From: Bacillus sp. T33-2
GTDB taxonomy: Bacteria > Bacillota > Bacilli > Bacillales > Cytobacillaceae
DNA: 48,767 nucleotides
Reading direction: 5' to 3'
NCBI RefSeq assembly: GCF_002860205.1
Contig: NZ_PGVB01000033.1
Location: 1 to 48,767 of the forward strand
Shown here: piece by piece, positions 35,095-45,302 of the stretch
Layout of the letters: every line of letters begins with the position of its first letter
How positions within the stretch are numbered: the stretch's first letter is position 1
Program-made: the position numbers and the translations under genes
The notes under the pieces: generated by a model
Database searches by the model: none
What the model saw: the letters and a program-made list of their open reading frames with translations, nothing else
What the model was told of the DNA's origin: nothing

Positions 35095-35565
35095 CTAATT
35101 TATTTGTTCTTTTAAAAAAGAATCTATTTGTTCTTTATGCTTTTGATCATGCTCAATCATCCCGCTAAAATATTCTTTTACTGTTAAATGTTCCTTGCCG
35201 GGGCAGGGCTGGTCAAACAGGGCATCCGGGATTTGCTCCAAATGCGATACTAATCGTTCACGGACAGAGACAAATTCATCAATTAAATCATCCTTCAGAA
35301 TCCCGGCACGTGCGTAGTCAGACGCTTTTTTATTCATCTCCTCTACATCTACAGGAACACTTGGAAAGCTTTCATCTTTCAATAAGTAAGATATCCTGTA
35401 ATCAATGATAAATTGATCCCAAGAAATAAAATGCGATATCACATCTGCTGTTCCCCAGGAGCCATCTTTAAGCGGTTTGAACCACACATCTTCGGACAAG
35501 CTCTTTAAAGTATCAGCCCATTCGGCCAGTTTGACTTTTTCTGCTATAATCTTTTCTTTATTCAT
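35095..35565 (-). CDS. DinB/ClbS-DfsB-type four-helix protein
   Basis: 156 residues, four predicted helices. A His triad fits the DinB superfamily: H46 in DVISHFISWDQF near helix 2, and HDQKHKEQI near the C-terminus with two more. WGTADVISHFISWDQFIIDYRI and MIEHDQKHKEQIDSFL are typical of ClbS/DfsB-like members. Metal-binding and thiol-dependent chemistry are known in the superfamily, but the substrate is unknown. AGCTATGG-like spacing gives only a weak ribosome site for ATG 35565 (GGGGAG nearby). It stands alone. Confidence 0.8.
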   Translation of the reverse strand: MNKEKIIAEKVKLAEWADTLKSLSEDVWFKPLKDGSWGTADVISHFISWDQFIIDYRISYLLKDESFPSVPVDVEEMNKKASDYARAGILKDDLIDEFVSVRERLVSHLEQIPDALFDQPCPGKEHLTVKEYFSGMIEHDQKHKEQIDSFLKEQIN

Positions 35566-35698
35566 CCATAGCTCCCCTGGTTTTTTATGTTTATTCTATC
35601 GTATGTTTCATAATATTTCCATTATTTTCTTGAGTGGAATCTCCGAGTACTAACAACAAAAGAGGCACAGCCCAATGTATGAAGGCTGTGCTCCCCTT

Positions 35699-36654
35699 TT
35701 ATTCAAACAGCCGTGTGAACTGTCCATATCCCTCTTCATCGAGCTTTTCCTTCGGCACAAAACGGAGGGCTGCGGAATTAATGCAATAACGTGCCCGGTC
35801 AGGTCCTGGTCCGTCATCGAACACATGGCCGAGGTGCGAATCGGATGTTTTAGCCCGAACCTCGATCCGCCGCATTCCGTGTGACGTATCAAACCTTTCC
35901 TCGAGCTCAGTGCGGCGCAGCGGCTTCGTAAAGCTTGGCCATCCGCAGTGTGCGTCATACTTGTCCTTTGAACTGAACAGCGGCTCCCCTGAAATGATAT
36001 CAACATAAATGCCTTCTTCAAATTGTTCCCAATATTCATTACGAAAAGGTGGTTCTGTCGCATTATTTCTTGTGACATCGTATTGAATTGAAGTCAGCTC
36101 CTGCCGCAATTGCTCATCACTTTTTCGGTTTTTCCAGTTTTCACGGATAAAGGGCGCGCGGCCGGAACCTTCCTTGTAAATATTATAGTGAAAGGGATTC
36201 TTTTTATAGTATTGCTGCTGCTTTTCTTCGGCCGTGTAAAAACGGCCCGCCGGCAGAATTTCAGTTACAACCGGCTTTTGAAAACGGCCGCTCGACTCAA
36301 GCTCGTTCCTTGATGCTTCAGCCATCTCCCTTTGTGCCTCATTATGATAAAAAATGGCCGTCCGGTACGCAATCCCCGATCATTGAACTGGCCGCCCGCA
36401 TCAGTCGGGTCAATTTGCTGCCAAAACAGCTCAAGCAATTTTTCATAAGGGAAAACAGCAGGGTCATACACAATCTGGACCGCTTCATAGTGGCCGGTTG
36501 TATCAGAGCACACTTCCTCGTAGGTTGGGTTTTCGGTATGACCGCCTGTATAGCCTGAGACAACTTCTTTAATCCCTGGCTGCTCCTCAAATGGCTCCAC
36601 CATGCACCAGAAGCAGCCGCCCGCGAATGTGGCGAGTTCGGTTTGTTCCGACAT
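35699..36654 (-). pseudogene. msrAB: MsrAB methionine sulfoxide reductase fusion with a frameshift
   Basis: The N-terminal frame (36654 to 36265) is MsrA, with the GGCFWC active-site loop, [21 protein letters not shown] and [13 protein letters not shown]. It loses frame after GGQFNDRG. The C-terminal frame (from about 36370 to 35699) resumes as [19 protein letters not shown], finishes MsrA and continues into MsrB with [20 protein letters not shown] and the catalytic [11 protein letters not shown]. The break falls at a C4 run (36374-36377), where one more C would restore a single protein of about 317 residues. It is either a decayed gene or a sequencing slip. The intact fusion would repair oxidised Met-S and Met-R residues. 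Confidence 0.85.
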
Positions 36655-36783
36655 TATGATACCCCCTTGCTTTGTTTAACGTTTCAGTATTATAAAACCA
36701 TAAATCATAAGGTCGATTTGTCGCCATCAATCCCGTTTTTATTACCATTTTCACCGTAAATTTTACAATACATCATTTTTCCT

Positions 36784-36823
36784 AAAAATAACAGAAGCAG
36801 GCACTGAGTATGTGTCCTGCTTC
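36784..36823 (-). terminator. Intrinsic terminator of sstT
   Basis: On minus, GAAGCAGG (from 36823) pairs with CCTGCTTC (to 36794), with a 14-base loop, followed by TGTTATTTTT. It lies 110 bases past the stop of sstT. Confidence 0.7.
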
Positions 36824-36932
36824 CTGAACGACTATCTGTGAAAACACTCCAGCCAATTGAACGCGGAGGCTTCGTCTGCATGTACCCACCCATCAGACCT
36901 TTTGGGGTGCAGTCAATCACCGATAGATTTCT

Positions 36933-38171
36933 TTATGCAACGTTTTTAATATCTCTGTTTTTTCCTTGCTTACGCCGCTCTTTAAATTCAGCTGCTGCTG
37001 TGAACAGTACATCTGTAGATGAGTTAAGTGCCGTTTCAAAAGAGTCTTGTAACACCCCGATGATAAAGCCTACACCAACTACCTTCATCGCAACATCATC
37101 CGGGATCCCGAATAGGCTGCAAGCCAGAGGTATCAGCAATAGGGACCCTCCAGCAACCCCTGAAGCGCCACAGGCACATACAGCTGCCAGCACACTGAGG
37201 ATTAATGCAGTAGGTATGTCCACCTGAATGCCCAGTGTATGGACCGCAGCCAGTGTCAAAACAGAAATGGTCACCGCGGCACCGGCCATATTGATGGTTG
37301 CGCCTAATGGAATAGATACTGAATAAGCATCCTTACTCAAGCCTAGATTTTCACACAGTCTCATATTTACAGGAATATTTGAAGCTGAACTGCGTGTAAA
37401 GAATGCTGTAATGCCGCTTTCCTTTAAGCACTTAAATACAAGTGGGTATGGATTCTGGCGGATGGCAGTGAACACAATAATTGGATTCACAACAAGGGCC
37501 ACAAAAATCATGCAACCAATCAATACCGCAAGTAATTTTCCATAGCTTAGCAGCGACTCAAGCCCGTTTGTCGTAATGGATTCAAACACCAGGCCCATGA
37601 TTCCTAATGGAGCAAACCTGATCACCCATGCAACGAATTTAGATACTGCATCTGAAAAATTGGCAATCATCGTTTTTGTCGTATCAGCGGCATTTTTCAG
37701 GGCAACACCAAGAAGGATTGCCCAAGCTAAAACGCCAATATAGTTAGCATTGATAACAGCATTCACCGGGTTATCGACAATGTTCAGCAATAAAGTTTTC
37801 AGGACCTCTACAACACCGCCCGGAGCCGTCACGTCCTCAGGGCCCGCTGCAAGTTGTAGGCTCACTGGAAATATAAAACTTACAATAACTGCTATAAGTC
37901 CTGCCAGGAAAGTGCCTAAAAGATAAAGCACGATAATGGTTTTCATATTTGTCTTGTTGCCGCGCTTGTGCTGGGCGATGGCCGACATAACCAAGAATAG
38001 TACTAATACAGGTGCAATTGCTTTCAAAGCACCTACAAACAAAGACCCTAAAATTACAACCGGTTTTGCAGCTTCCGGGATTGTTACAGCCAGTATGATC
38101 CCAATAATCAAACCTACGATAATTTGTTTAACCAAACTCCCCTGACTCAACTTTATCAGTTGACTTTGCAT
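36933..38171 (-). CDS. sstT: Serine/threonine:Na+ symporter SstT
   Basis: AAGGGGAAA precedes ATG 38171; 412 residues. It belongs to the DAACS family of SstT proteins: [23 protein letters not shown], the serine-rich hairpin [30 protein letters not shown] and [19 protein letters not shown]. Eight helices plus two re-entrant hairpins are expected. It imports serine and threonine with Na+. It is monocistronic with a long upstream region. Confidence 0.92.
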   Translation of the reverse strand: MQSQLIKLSQGSLVKQIIVGLIIGIILAVTIPEAAKPVVILGSLFVGALKAIAPVLVLFLVMSAIAQHKRGNKTNMKTIIVLYLLGTFLAGLIAVIVSFIFPVSLQLAAGPEDVTAPGGVVEVLKTLLLNIVDNPVNAVINANYIGVLAWAILLGVALKNAADTTKTMIANFSDAVSKFVAWVIRFAPLGIMGLVFESITTNGLESLLSYGKLLAVLIGCMIFVALVVNPIIVFTAIRQNPYPLVFKCLKESGITAFFTRSSASNIPVNMRLCENLGLSKDAYSVSIPLGATINMAGAAVTISVLTLAAVHTLGIQVDIPTALILSVLAAVCACGASGVAGGSLLLIPLACSLFGIPDDVAMKVVGVGFIIGVLQDSFETALNSSTDVLFTAAAEFKERRKQGKNRDIKNVA

Positions 38172-38970
38172 AGAAATTTCCCCTTCTAGTCTAGTGACTT
38201 TTATTCGATGTGTTCCACATTCCCCTTTAGTAGAGCTGTCTGTGCGATTTTATTATCTTTTCGATTCCGCTCCAAAGGCACTATTAATCAGGATGTGAAG
38301 GATTGATGATTCCGTGGATGCCAATACAATAAAGTCCACCCCAGAAAAACAAATGTCCTTATTGAATAGTATTATATGAGTATTTTAGCGATGTTACAAT
38401 ATAATTGTTTTAGGAAAATAATGTTTTAACTATCAAAATATTAGAATAACTAAAATTAAATCAAGTATCGGTAATTTACTTTAAATGAGCAATGACTATT
38501 TCAAGTCCTGAATCTCAGGGGTTTTTTACCATAAACAAATAAAAGCAGTGCTTTCATTTTTCAAAAGCACTGCCAGTTTTACAATGAACACTAAAATCGG
38601 TAATTTCCGTCACTAATACTTTGCTCCTCATACGCTACACAGTCAGGTCGCTAATCATCCCGGACAGGTCAGAGGGAATAATTTACCCCGATATGTTACT
38701 TATGGGTAGTTTGCCAAAGGAAAGGTTCACTGTTCTGTGGGATGTGTTATCAGAAAATGAACCGGCATGTATTTCCCCATGCCCAAATCATTCAATAGGA
38801 ACACCTGAAAAGCCATGTATGTCATTATTTTAGCGAAAGGCACTATTAACTCATTCTGGAGAACAATGTAAATTTCCTGCTCTTATGCTTTGTTATCTTT
38901 CAGTTTTAGGTTAGAGCATCCCGGGTTTTTGTCAGAGTAAAGTTGAAAATCGAGACTAAACAAACGGGCT
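38172..38970. other. Intergenic region, no supportable gene
   Basis: About 800 bp. It contains the sstT promoter region, a plus-strand hairpin with T6 tail at 38507-38527 (CCTGA/TCAGG) and a second hairpin at 38545-38573 (GCAGTGCTTT/AAAGCACTGC). The 14-mer AAAGGCACTATTAA occurs twice, at 38274-38287 and 38836-38849. A 70-codon frame at 38621 has no ribosome site and no family. The region looks like debris from old insertions. Confidence 0.5.
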
Positions 38971-39250
38971 GGTGGCAAAAACAAAAGACCCGGAAATCGT
39001 AAAAGATATTTTTCACGAAAACCGAGGCAGAATGGGAAATGTTATTAAGATTATGCTTTCAAAATTAGCTGCGTGACACACTCGACATGTGTGGACTGTA
39101 ATTGACAACACAAGGAGATGTTGGTGGGTTTATCACAAATCCTATTTGGAACCTTACTAAAAGGAGCGACTAATAACAGACATATAAAGCAAAAATTGCA
39201 GGAATGAGTCCGGTTCAATACCGCCTTCACACCAGACAATTAACTGCTTG
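38971..39250 (+). mobile_element. IS3-family OrfB relic
   Basis: At 39161-39250 the plus strand reads NNRHIKQKLQ, then after a one-base shift GMSPVQYRLHTRQLTA, the C-terminal signature of IS3 (IS150-like) OrfB transposases. At 38971-39078 a frame reads LVAKTKDPEIVKDIFHENRGRMG, which resembles an N-terminal OrfB segment (EIxxIFHENRGR). The part between is missing. A fossil only. Confidence 0.6.
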
Positions 39251-39338
39251 GTATATCCTCTAACTTTTGTAGGCACACCAGTTTAACATCCTACTTCGCT
39301 TTTATCCTCGAATTGGGACACTTCTACTGGTCCCCCAT

Positions 39339-40307
39339 TCAATCCAGATTCTTTGACGCAAAATTATCCAGCAATTCACGTACTTCATCTGTCGACTCTG
39401 TGCTCATTAATTGATTTCTCAATTCACTTGCCCCTCGAAATCCTTTGACATAGATCTTAAAAAAGCGATGAAGAGCCTTGAACGGTCGCAGCTCTAATCC
39501 TGAGTATTTATCATGGAGATCCATATGCAATCTTAAGAGATCCAACAATTCCTGACTGCTATGGTCTTTCGGCTCCTTTTCAAAGGCAAATGGATTATGG
39601 AAAATTCCACGCCCAATCATAACCCCATCAACACCATATTGATGGGCGAGCTTTAAGCCAGTTTGACGGTCAAGGATATCCCCATTGATCGTCAAAAGGG
39701 TATCGGGTGCCACCTGGTCACGAAGTTTTTTAATCTCCGGGATCAGCTCCCAATGAGCATCTACTTTGCTCATTTCATCCCTTGTACGCAGATGAATGGA
39801 AAGGTTTACAATGTCTTGTTCCAATATGTGTGTCAACCAGCCGCGCCATTCGTCTAAATCCGAGTAGCCAAGCCTTGTCTTTACACTTACGGGCAACCCT
39901 CCTGCTTTTGCTGCCTGTATTAAATCTGCTGCAACTTCCGGACGACGGATAAGGCCGCTTCCCTTCCCATGCTGTGCCACATTAGGAACAGGACAGCCCA
40001 TATTAATATCCAGACCCTTAAAGCCCATTTTCGCCATACCAATACTCATTTGCCGAAAGTATTCAGGCTTATCTCCCCATATATGGGCTACTATTGGCTG
40101 TTCATCCTCTGTAAAAGTCAAACGCCCACGCACACTATTGATCCCCTCTGGGTGACAATAACTATCACTGTTTGTAAACTCTGTAAAAAAAACATCCGGT
40201 CTGGCTGCTTCACTCACTACATGGCGAAAAACAACATCCGTCACTTCTTCCATTGGTGCCAATATAAAAAATGGTCGTGGTAAATCACGCCAAAAATTAT
40301 CTTTCAT
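39339..40307 (-). CDS. dus: tRNA-dihydrouridine synthase
   Basis: 322 residues from ATG 40307. Dus motifs: [15 protein letters not shown] at the N-terminus, [20 protein letters not shown] with the catalytic Cys, [25 protein letters not shown] and [11 protein letters not shown]. It reduces uridine to dihydrouridine in the D-loop with FMN. The ribosome site AGAGG lies 14 bases from this ATG and only two from a TTG at 40319, so the start is uncertain. It is a single gene. It is the DusC-like form seen in the Bacillus cereus group and relatives rather than the DusB form. Confidence 0.88.
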   Translation of the reverse strand: MKDNFWRDLPRPFFILAPMEEVTDVVFRHVVSEAARPDVFFTEFTNSDSYCHPEGINSVRGRLTFTEDEQPIVAHIWGDKPEYFRQMSIGMAKMGFKGLDINMGCPVPNVAQHGKGSGLIRRPEVAADLIQAAKAGGLPVSVKTRLGYSDLDEWRGWLTHILEQDIVNLSIHLRTRDEMSKVDAHWELIPEIKKLRDQVAPDTLLTINGDILDRQTGLKLAHQYGVDGVMIGRGIFHNPFAFEKEPKDHSSQELLDLLRLHMDLHDKYSGLELRPFKALHRFFKIYVKGFRGASELRNQLMSTESTDEVRELLDNFASKNLD

Positions 40308-40319
40308 ATTTTGATTCAA

Positions 40320-40630
40320 ATCCTCTCATCATGGGATACCAGGCCAACCCATTATCCCAAAATTGTCCCGCTTCTTTTACACTTATACCATGCTTAAACA
40401 CTTTTTTTCAAACTGATCGGAAATGTTTAGTTTAACTTCACAATCTCTGTACAACCAATATTCCACTGTTCGAGTTAAAATAAAGTTTTACTAAAAAACG
40501 ACTAAAAAGAAAATTGGAAGAACACTGAATTGACAAAGGTTTAACAGGAAAAGACCCCGAAATCGCAAAAGGATTTTACGCAATCAGGGTCGGACTTGCA
40601 AATGTTTATTTTAACCAGCAAGAGCATTTA
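40320..40630. other. Intergenic region with a second copy of an IS3-like fragment
   Basis: At about 40549-40570, AAAAGACCCCGAAATCG matches AAAAGACCCGGAAATCG at about 38984 and could again read KDPEIAK. Otherwise nothing of note; no gene. The end near 40600 holds CGCAATCAGGGTCGG, which may pair weakly with GACCCCGAAATCG. Confidence 0.4.
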
Positions 40631-42019
40631 TTAATTAGACATCTTCAATTCTAAAGCCGTGACGGCTTCTACATGCGCGGTATGCGGGAACATATCAACC
40701 GCCTGGATGTACTCGACTTTGTACTGGCCACTTAAGGTCTGGATGTCCTTTGCCAGAGTCGAAGGATTGCATGATACATAAATGAATTTTTTCGGCTTTA
40801 CCTTTAACACGGTTTTCAGGAATTCCTGGTCGCAGCCTGTGCGGGGCGGATCGACGACGATGACGTCGGGCCTCCAGCCTTCTTTTGCCCATTTGGGCAG
40901 CCATTCCTCAGCTTTCCCGACTACGTATTTAGCCTGCTTTACCCCGTGCCGTGCGGCGTTTTTCCTGGCATCCTCAATCGATTCCGGAATGGTGTCCATT
41001 CCCCTGATTTCTCCGGCTCCACCTGCGAGCCAGAGGCCGATTGTTCCCACACCACAGTATGCATCAACAATTTTTTCCGTACCTGTGAGGCTGGCTGCGG
41101 CTTTGACTTCGTTGTAGAGCTTTACTGTCTGCTCAGGGTTCAGCTGGAAAAATGTCCGGGCGGAAAGTTCGAATTGCAGGTCACCAAGCGTTTCCTGGAT
41201 GAAGTCACTGCCTTCCAGAGTTTCGGTTTTGTCGCCGAAAATGACCGATGTCCGCTGGCCATTGATGTTTTGGACGATTGATTTTATATCTGGCAGCCGT
41301 TTTTTGATCTCCTGGATGATGATATCTTTTTTCGGCAGTTCTTTTTGTGCAGTGATCAATACGATTTGCAGTTCCCCAGTCTGAACACCGGTGCGGGCAA
41401 CAATCGTCCTCACAATGCCTTTTCGTGACTTTTCATTGTAAATGGGAATCTTCAGGTCCTGCAGGATGGATTTAACGGCTTCTGTAGCTTTGGTGGTTGC
41501 TGGATGCTGGACAGCGCACTGCTCGATATTCACCAGTCTATGTGAGTTTATGCCGTATAGGCCGGCAAGTACTTTACCATCTTTTTCGCCGACCTGGAAC
41601 TGGCTTTTATTCCTGTAGCCCCATGGATTGCCCATGCCGATCGTTTCACGGATATCAAGGTCGCCGATTGGCAGCTTTGTATGGCGCTCTAGTGCCTGGA
41701 TTACGATATCGCGTTTTTCCTTCAGTTGCTGTTCATAACGGAGATGCTGAAGCTGGCAGCCTCCGCATTGCTCATATACCGGACAGAGAGGCCTGACCCG
41801 GTGCTCGGATGGCTTGCGGATTTTTTTTATTTTCGCTTCGGCAAACTTCGGATGCACTTTCGTAGCTTCAACGACGACTTCCTCTCCGGGGAGGGCGCCG
41901 GGAACGAACACGACCTGACGCTTGAAATAGCCCACGCCTTCCCCATTGATGCCGAGCCTTTTGATAGTTAACGGGAAGGTTTGCTTCGGTTCTATTTTAA
42001 CTGTTTGTTGTTTTTGCAT
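40631..42019 (-). CDS. rlmD: 23S rRNA (uracil-C5)-methyltransferase RlmD/RlmCD
   Basis: GGAGTGA precedes ATG 42019; 462 residues. A TRAM domain at about 8-64 ([18 protein letters not shown]...[10 protein letters not shown]) is followed by [14 protein letters not shown], the Fe-S cluster cysteines, and then the SAM-binding core [25 protein letters not shown] and the catalytic [11 protein letters not shown]. It methylates uridines of 23S rRNA (U1939, and U747 in RlmCD-type enzymes). B. subtilis YefA is the closest described relative. It is monocistronic. Confidence 0.92.
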   Translation of the reverse strand: MQKQQTVKIEPKQTFPLTIKRLGINGEGVGYFKRQVVFVPGALPGEEVVVEATKVHPKFAEAKIKKIRKPSEHRVRPLCPVYEQCGGCQLQHLRYEQQLKEKRDIVIQALERHTKLPIGDLDIRETIGMGNPWGYRNKSQFQVGEKDGKVLAGLYGINSHRLVNIEQCAVQHPATTKATEAVKSILQDLKIPIYNEKSRKGIVRTIVARTGVQTGELQIVLITAQKELPKKDIIIQEIKKRLPDIKSIVQNINGQRTSVIFGDKTETLEGSDFIQETLGDLQFELSARTFFQLNPEQTVKLYNEVKAAASLTGTEKIVDAYCGVGTIGLWLAGGAGEIRGMDTIPESIEDARKNAARHGVKQAKYVVGKAEEWLPKWAKEGWRPDVIVVDPPRTGCDQEFLKTVLKVKPKKFIYVSCNPSTLAKDIQTLSGQYKVEYIQAVDMFPHTAHVEAVTALELKMSN

Positions 42020-42428
42020 TATTTTCACTCCAATTATGCATAAGCCGAGAACATCCGCGGCTTGTGCCGTGGGATGAATCGGCTTATTATTCAATGCTCC
42101 TCCACAGATAAAGAGAAGCATAGCTCAAGTAAGGCTCCCAGCCTGCATTTCACTAATCCACTTGTGAAATCGTCGGTTTCTGCTCCAGGTTTCAGTCTTT
42201 TTCAACGCGTTTTGAAGCCAACCCAGCCGCCGGGAAAAGGTTGAGCGTGAGGTTACTGCCACACCACAATCCGCCTTTACATTTTTCCCGTATTATAGCA
42301 TGTTTTATCAGGCCTTACCGAAATGTGTGCCTTTTTATCGATTTTTAACAGTCTCCACACATGTCCGTTTCGCGAAACATCCGCTTTACATAGCATGTAT
42401 TATCTGCTCATAAAGGAGGTGGCACACT
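42020..42428. other. Intergenic region before the yjcZ-type gene
   Basis: No gene is supported. A 61-codon frame at 42062 lacks a ribosome site. Near 42350-42420 is an A+T-rich stretch with ACATAGCATGTATTATC, which may contain the promoter of the next gene, but no sporulation sigma consensus can be fitted cleanly. Confidence 0.4.
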
Positions 42429-42524
42429 ATGAGTTACGGAGGCGGTTCTGGATTTAATTTTGCACTGATCGTTGTACTTTTCATCCTCTTGATTATCGTT
42501 GGAACAGCATTTGTACGCTATTAA
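42429..42524 (+). CDS. YjcZ-family sporulation micro-protein
   Basis: 31 residues starting MSYGGGSGFN, then a single helix FALIVVLFILLIIVGTAF and VRY. This is the hallmark of the YjcZ family of spore-formers (Gly-rich start, one helix). AAAGGAGGTGG precedes the ATG at 42429, an unusually strong ribosome site. It is too short for usual gene callers. Function is unknown, although related micro-proteins take part in spore-coat assembly. Confidence 0.88.
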   Translation: MSYGGGSGFNFALIVVLFILLIIVGTAFVRY

Positions 42525-42644
42525 CCAACAGCTGATTGTGCATCAACATTAATTGTTTCCTGGTCGAAGCGCCGGTGATGGCGCTTCTTATGCCATAGAT
42601 AAAGCACCGCTAAATCGTTCCGATATGACGGGCAGTTAGCGTAC

Positions 42645-42672
42645 ATAAAAAGGCCCGAAGCGGGGTTCGGGC
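42645..42672 (-). terminator. Intrinsic terminator of pdaA
   Basis: On minus, GCCCGAA (from 42672) pairs with TTCGGGC (to 42653), followed by CTTTTTAT. It begins eight bases past the stop codon. Confidence 0.85.
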
Positions 42673-42679
42673 ATATGCT

Positions 42680-43480
42680 TCAATGCAGCATTGGTTCTTT
42701 AATAGCCTGGCTGATCATCAGGTCATCGAGGGTTTTAAAAGTATAGCCCTGCTTCTTGAGATCTTTCACCACTTTTTCCAGCGCGTCGGCATTGTCTTTG
42801 GAAACTGTGTGGAGAAGAATGACTGCACCTGGATGGATTTGGCTCATGATTTTATCGTAGGAATATTTCCATCCTTTTTGCTGGTCGGTATTCCAGTCGA
42901 CAAACGCGAGTGACCAGAATACATGGGTATAGCCAGCCTGCTTCGCAATATCCATCGTTCTTTCACTGAAAATCCCGCGCGGCGGCCGCAAGTAAGCCAT
43001 TGTTTTCTTACCAGTCAGTTCTGCCGTTGCGGCACGGACTTTTTCCAGCTCTTCCTTAATCCTTTCATCACTGATCCTCGTCATGTCCGGGTGGTGCCAC
43101 GAATGATTTCCAATCGTATGGCCTTCATACACCATTTGCTCGACGAGCTCAGGCGCACTTTCCAAATAATGCCCGGTTACGAAAAACGTGGCCGGCACCT
43201 TTTCTTGTTTTAAAACGGCCAGGATTTGCTCGGTATAACCATTTTCATAACCATTATCAAACGTTAAATAAATATCCTTTTTATTCGGATCACCTTTATA
43301 AACGGCCCCATGCTTTTCGATAATTTTTTCCAGTGGCTTGCCGGCATCTGCGGCTTTTCCGTCGCTTCCCTTTTTAAAACCCCAATGGATTGGCTCGTTT
43401 GAGTATTCAGCCTCTGCAAAAGGTACTGCGCATAGGAATAGCACATTTAAGATCATCAGGATTTTGTAAAACTGTTTCAT
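42680..43480 (-). CDS. pdaA: Peptidoglycan-N-acetylmuramic acid deacetylase PdaA
   Basis: GGAGGAAA precedes ATG 43480; 266 residues with a signal peptide (KILMILNVLFLCAVPFAEA). It is a NodB/CE4 deacetylase: DIYLTFDNGYENGYTEQIL (motif 1, Asp-Asn rather than Asp-Asp), GNHSWHHPDMT (H-x3-H metal site), YLRPPRGIFSERT and VILLHTVSKDNADAL. TFDNGYENGYT and the layout are those of PdaA, which removes acetyl from muramic acid so that muramic-delta-lactam of the spore cortex can form; this is needed for germination. The Asn in motif 1 is a normal feature of PdaA. Confidence 0.92.
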   Translation of the reverse strand: MKQFYKILMILNVLFLCAVPFAEAEYSNEPIHWGFKKGSDGKAADAGKPLEKIIEKHGAVYKGDPNKKDIYLTFDNGYENGYTEQILAVLKQEKVPATFFVTGHYLESAPELVEQMVYEGHTIGNHSWHHPDMTRISDERIKEELEKVRAATAELTGKKTMAYLRPPRGIFSERTMDIAKQAGYTHVFWSLAFVDWNTDQQKGWKYSYDKIMSQIHPGAVILLHTVSKDNADALEKVVKDLKKQGYTFKTLDDLMISQAIKEPMLH

Positions 43481-43541
43481 GTTGTTTCCTCCAAGATGTT
43501 TTTTCTTATTGTTTGTTGGAGGAAAGAAAAAATGCATAAAA

Positions 43542-43630
43542 GTGCCTGCCCCCAGTGCGTTAATTCATTAACGCATTGGGGGCCTGACCCCCGGCGCGTT
43601 AATACTGTAACGTGCCGGGGGTCAGGCCCC
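43542..43630. repeat. Dispersed G/C-armed inverted repeat, copy 6 (double)
   Basis: Two overlapping units. GTGCCTGCCCCCAGTGCG with TTAATTCATTAACGC leads to GGGGGCCTGACCCCC, which then serves as the left arm of a second unit with core GCGCGTTAATACTGTAACG and right arm GGGGGTCAGGCCCC. It ends five bases before the fumA stop codon and begins 62 bases before the pdaA start. Confidence 0.88.
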
Positions 43631-43634
43631 TGTT

Positions 43635-45188
43635 TTATTTAAACACGGGTTCTTTAAATTGGCTTAGTTTTTCCAGTGATGATTTTTCAACGTCCTCATG
43701 AAGGCTGTTGCCGTGTGAATCCATGGTCACGACTGCGGTAAAATCCTCGACCTTGAGATGCCACATCGCTTCCGGTATGCCGAAGTTCATCAAATCAACG
43801 CCTTCTACTGATTTGATGCAATCTGCATAATATTGGGCTGCCCCGCCAATGGCGTTCAGATAAACCCCGCCATGTTCCTTCAATGCCGCAAGCGTTTTTG
43901 AGCCCATTCCGCCTTTGCCGATCACGGCGCGGATGCCAAATTTTTTCATGATGTCGCCCTGGTACGGCTCCTCGCGGATGCTTGTTGTCGGCCCTGCTGC
44001 TTTCACATGCCACTGTCCATCAGCGTCCTTCAGCATGACCGGTCCGCAATGGTAGATGACCTGCCCGTCCAGGTCTACCGGCGCATCGTGGTCCATCAAA
44101 TATTTGTGGATTGCGTCTCGCCCGGTGTACATCATTCCGGTAATTTTTACGACATCACCGACTTTAAGCTGGCGGATTTGTTCTTCCGGGATAGGCGCAG
44201 TAAGCGTCACTACATCCTGTGCAGCTTCAGTTGCAGCCGCAATTTCCTGTACCGTCTCAATTGGCACTGAGAAGTCGACTTCTTCGCCTTCCTGGTACAT
44301 CCATTCAACGATGTCTCCTGTTTCAGGGTTAACCGCTACACCTAAGCGGCGGAACGCCCAGCAATTATAGGCAACGGAAACGAAAAAGCTTGCAGGAATC
44401 CTGTTAATCACGCCGGCCTTGCAGCCTAACAGGGTCGTTTCCCCTCCGAAGCCCATTGTGCCAATTCCGAGTTCGTTGGCATTTTCCATAATATATTCTT
44501 CAAGCTTGCGAAGGTCTTCATGCGGATTTATGTCATCCACTGAACGGAAAAGCTGTTCCTTTGCGAGATCGTACCCGGACGAACGGTCGCCGCCAATCCC
44601 TACACCAATGAAACCGGCGCTGCAGCCCTGTCCTTGTGCCTGGTAGACGGAATGGAGAATGCATTTACGAATCCCATCAAGATCACGGCCGGCGCGGCCA
44701 AGGCCATCAAGTTCACATGGCAGGCTGTATTGGATGTTTTTATTTTCACATCCGCCTCCTTTTAAAATCAGGCGGGCATCGATAAAATCATTTTCCCACT
44801 GTTCAAATTTAATGACAGGGGTGCCGTCGCCAAGATTGTCACCGCTGTTATCCCCTGTCATGGAGTCAACCGAGTTAGGACGCAGCTTGCCATCCTTTGT
44901 CGCCCTGGCAATCGCGCTTTTAATCGCTTTTTTCATTTCGATCTGGTTCGCACCGACTGGTGTTTTAATTTTAAAAGTCGGCAACCCTGTATCCTGGCAG
45001 ATCGGCGACACATTTTCATCCGCCATTTTGATATTGTTTGTGATGGTGGCAAGGCTCATCGCTGAGCGGGTTCCTGCGTTTTCCCGTTCCTTTGCCGCTT
45101 TTATTGCGCGGCGCACGTCCTTTGGAAGCTTTGTTGAAGTTTCAACAATAAGCTTGTACATACTTTCCTCAAACTTTTCGATGTTCAT
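43635..45188 (-). CDS. fumA: Fumarate hydratase, class I (Fe-S)
   Basis: AGAGGGG precedes ATG 45188; 517 residues, with alpha and beta parts fused. ICQDTGLP, QGCSAGFIGVGIGGDRSSGYD and LLGCKAG carry the three cluster cysteines, and the C-terminal half has MMYTGRDAIHKYL, HCGPVMLKD and VIGKGGMGSKT. It interconverts fumarate and malate in the citric acid cycle through a [4Fe-4S] centre, so it is oxygen sensitive. Many Bacillus rely on the class II enzyme CitG; here the class I type is present. A CcpA-type operator sits about 115 bases upstream. The downstream end abuts a dispersed repeat. Confidence 0.93.
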   Translation of the reverse strand: MNIEKFEESMYKLIVETSTKLPKDVRRAIKAAKERENAGTRSAMSLATITNNIKMADENVSPICQDTGLPTFKIKTPVGANQIEMKKAIKSAIARATKDGKLRPNSVDSMTGDNSGDNLGDGTPVIKFEQWENDFIDARLILKGGGCENKNIQYSLPCELDGLGRAGRDLDGIRKCILHSVYQAQGQGCSAGFIGVGIGGDRSSGYDLAKEQLFRSVDDINPHEDLRKLEEYIMENANELGIGTMGFGGETTLLGCKAGVINRIPASFFVSVAYNCWAFRRLGVAVNPETGDIVEWMYQEGEEVDFSVPIETVQEIAAATEAAQDVVTLTAPIPEEQIRQLKVGDVVKITGMMYTGRDAIHKYLMDHDAPVDLDGQVIYHCGPVMLKDADGQWHVKAAGPTTSIREEPYQGDIMKKFGIRAVIGKGGMGSKTLAALKEHGGVYLNAIGGAAQYYADCIKSVEGVDLMNFGIPEAMWHLKVEDFTAVVTMDSHGNSLHEDVEKSSLEKLSQFKEPVFK

Positions 45189-45302
45189 CTGTCTGCCCCT
45201 CTCTCCCTGGATCCCTAGATAGTCAATATCTCTTTGTGAAAATTTTTCAAACATTTCCGATTATATTATACTCCTCACAAACAATGTTTGAAAGACAAAA
45301 AG

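Noticed and set aside
36705-36920. 71-codon minus-strand frame upstream of msrAB
   Set aside because: No ribosome site, overlaps the sstT terminator, and ends in low-complexity N/G/K residues.
38621-38833. 70-codon plus-strand frame downstream of the sstT promoter region
   Set aside because: No ribosome site or family; lies amid insertion debris.
39051-39239. 62-codon minus-strand frame over the IS3 relic
   Set aside because: It is the reverse of a recognisable transposase fragment.
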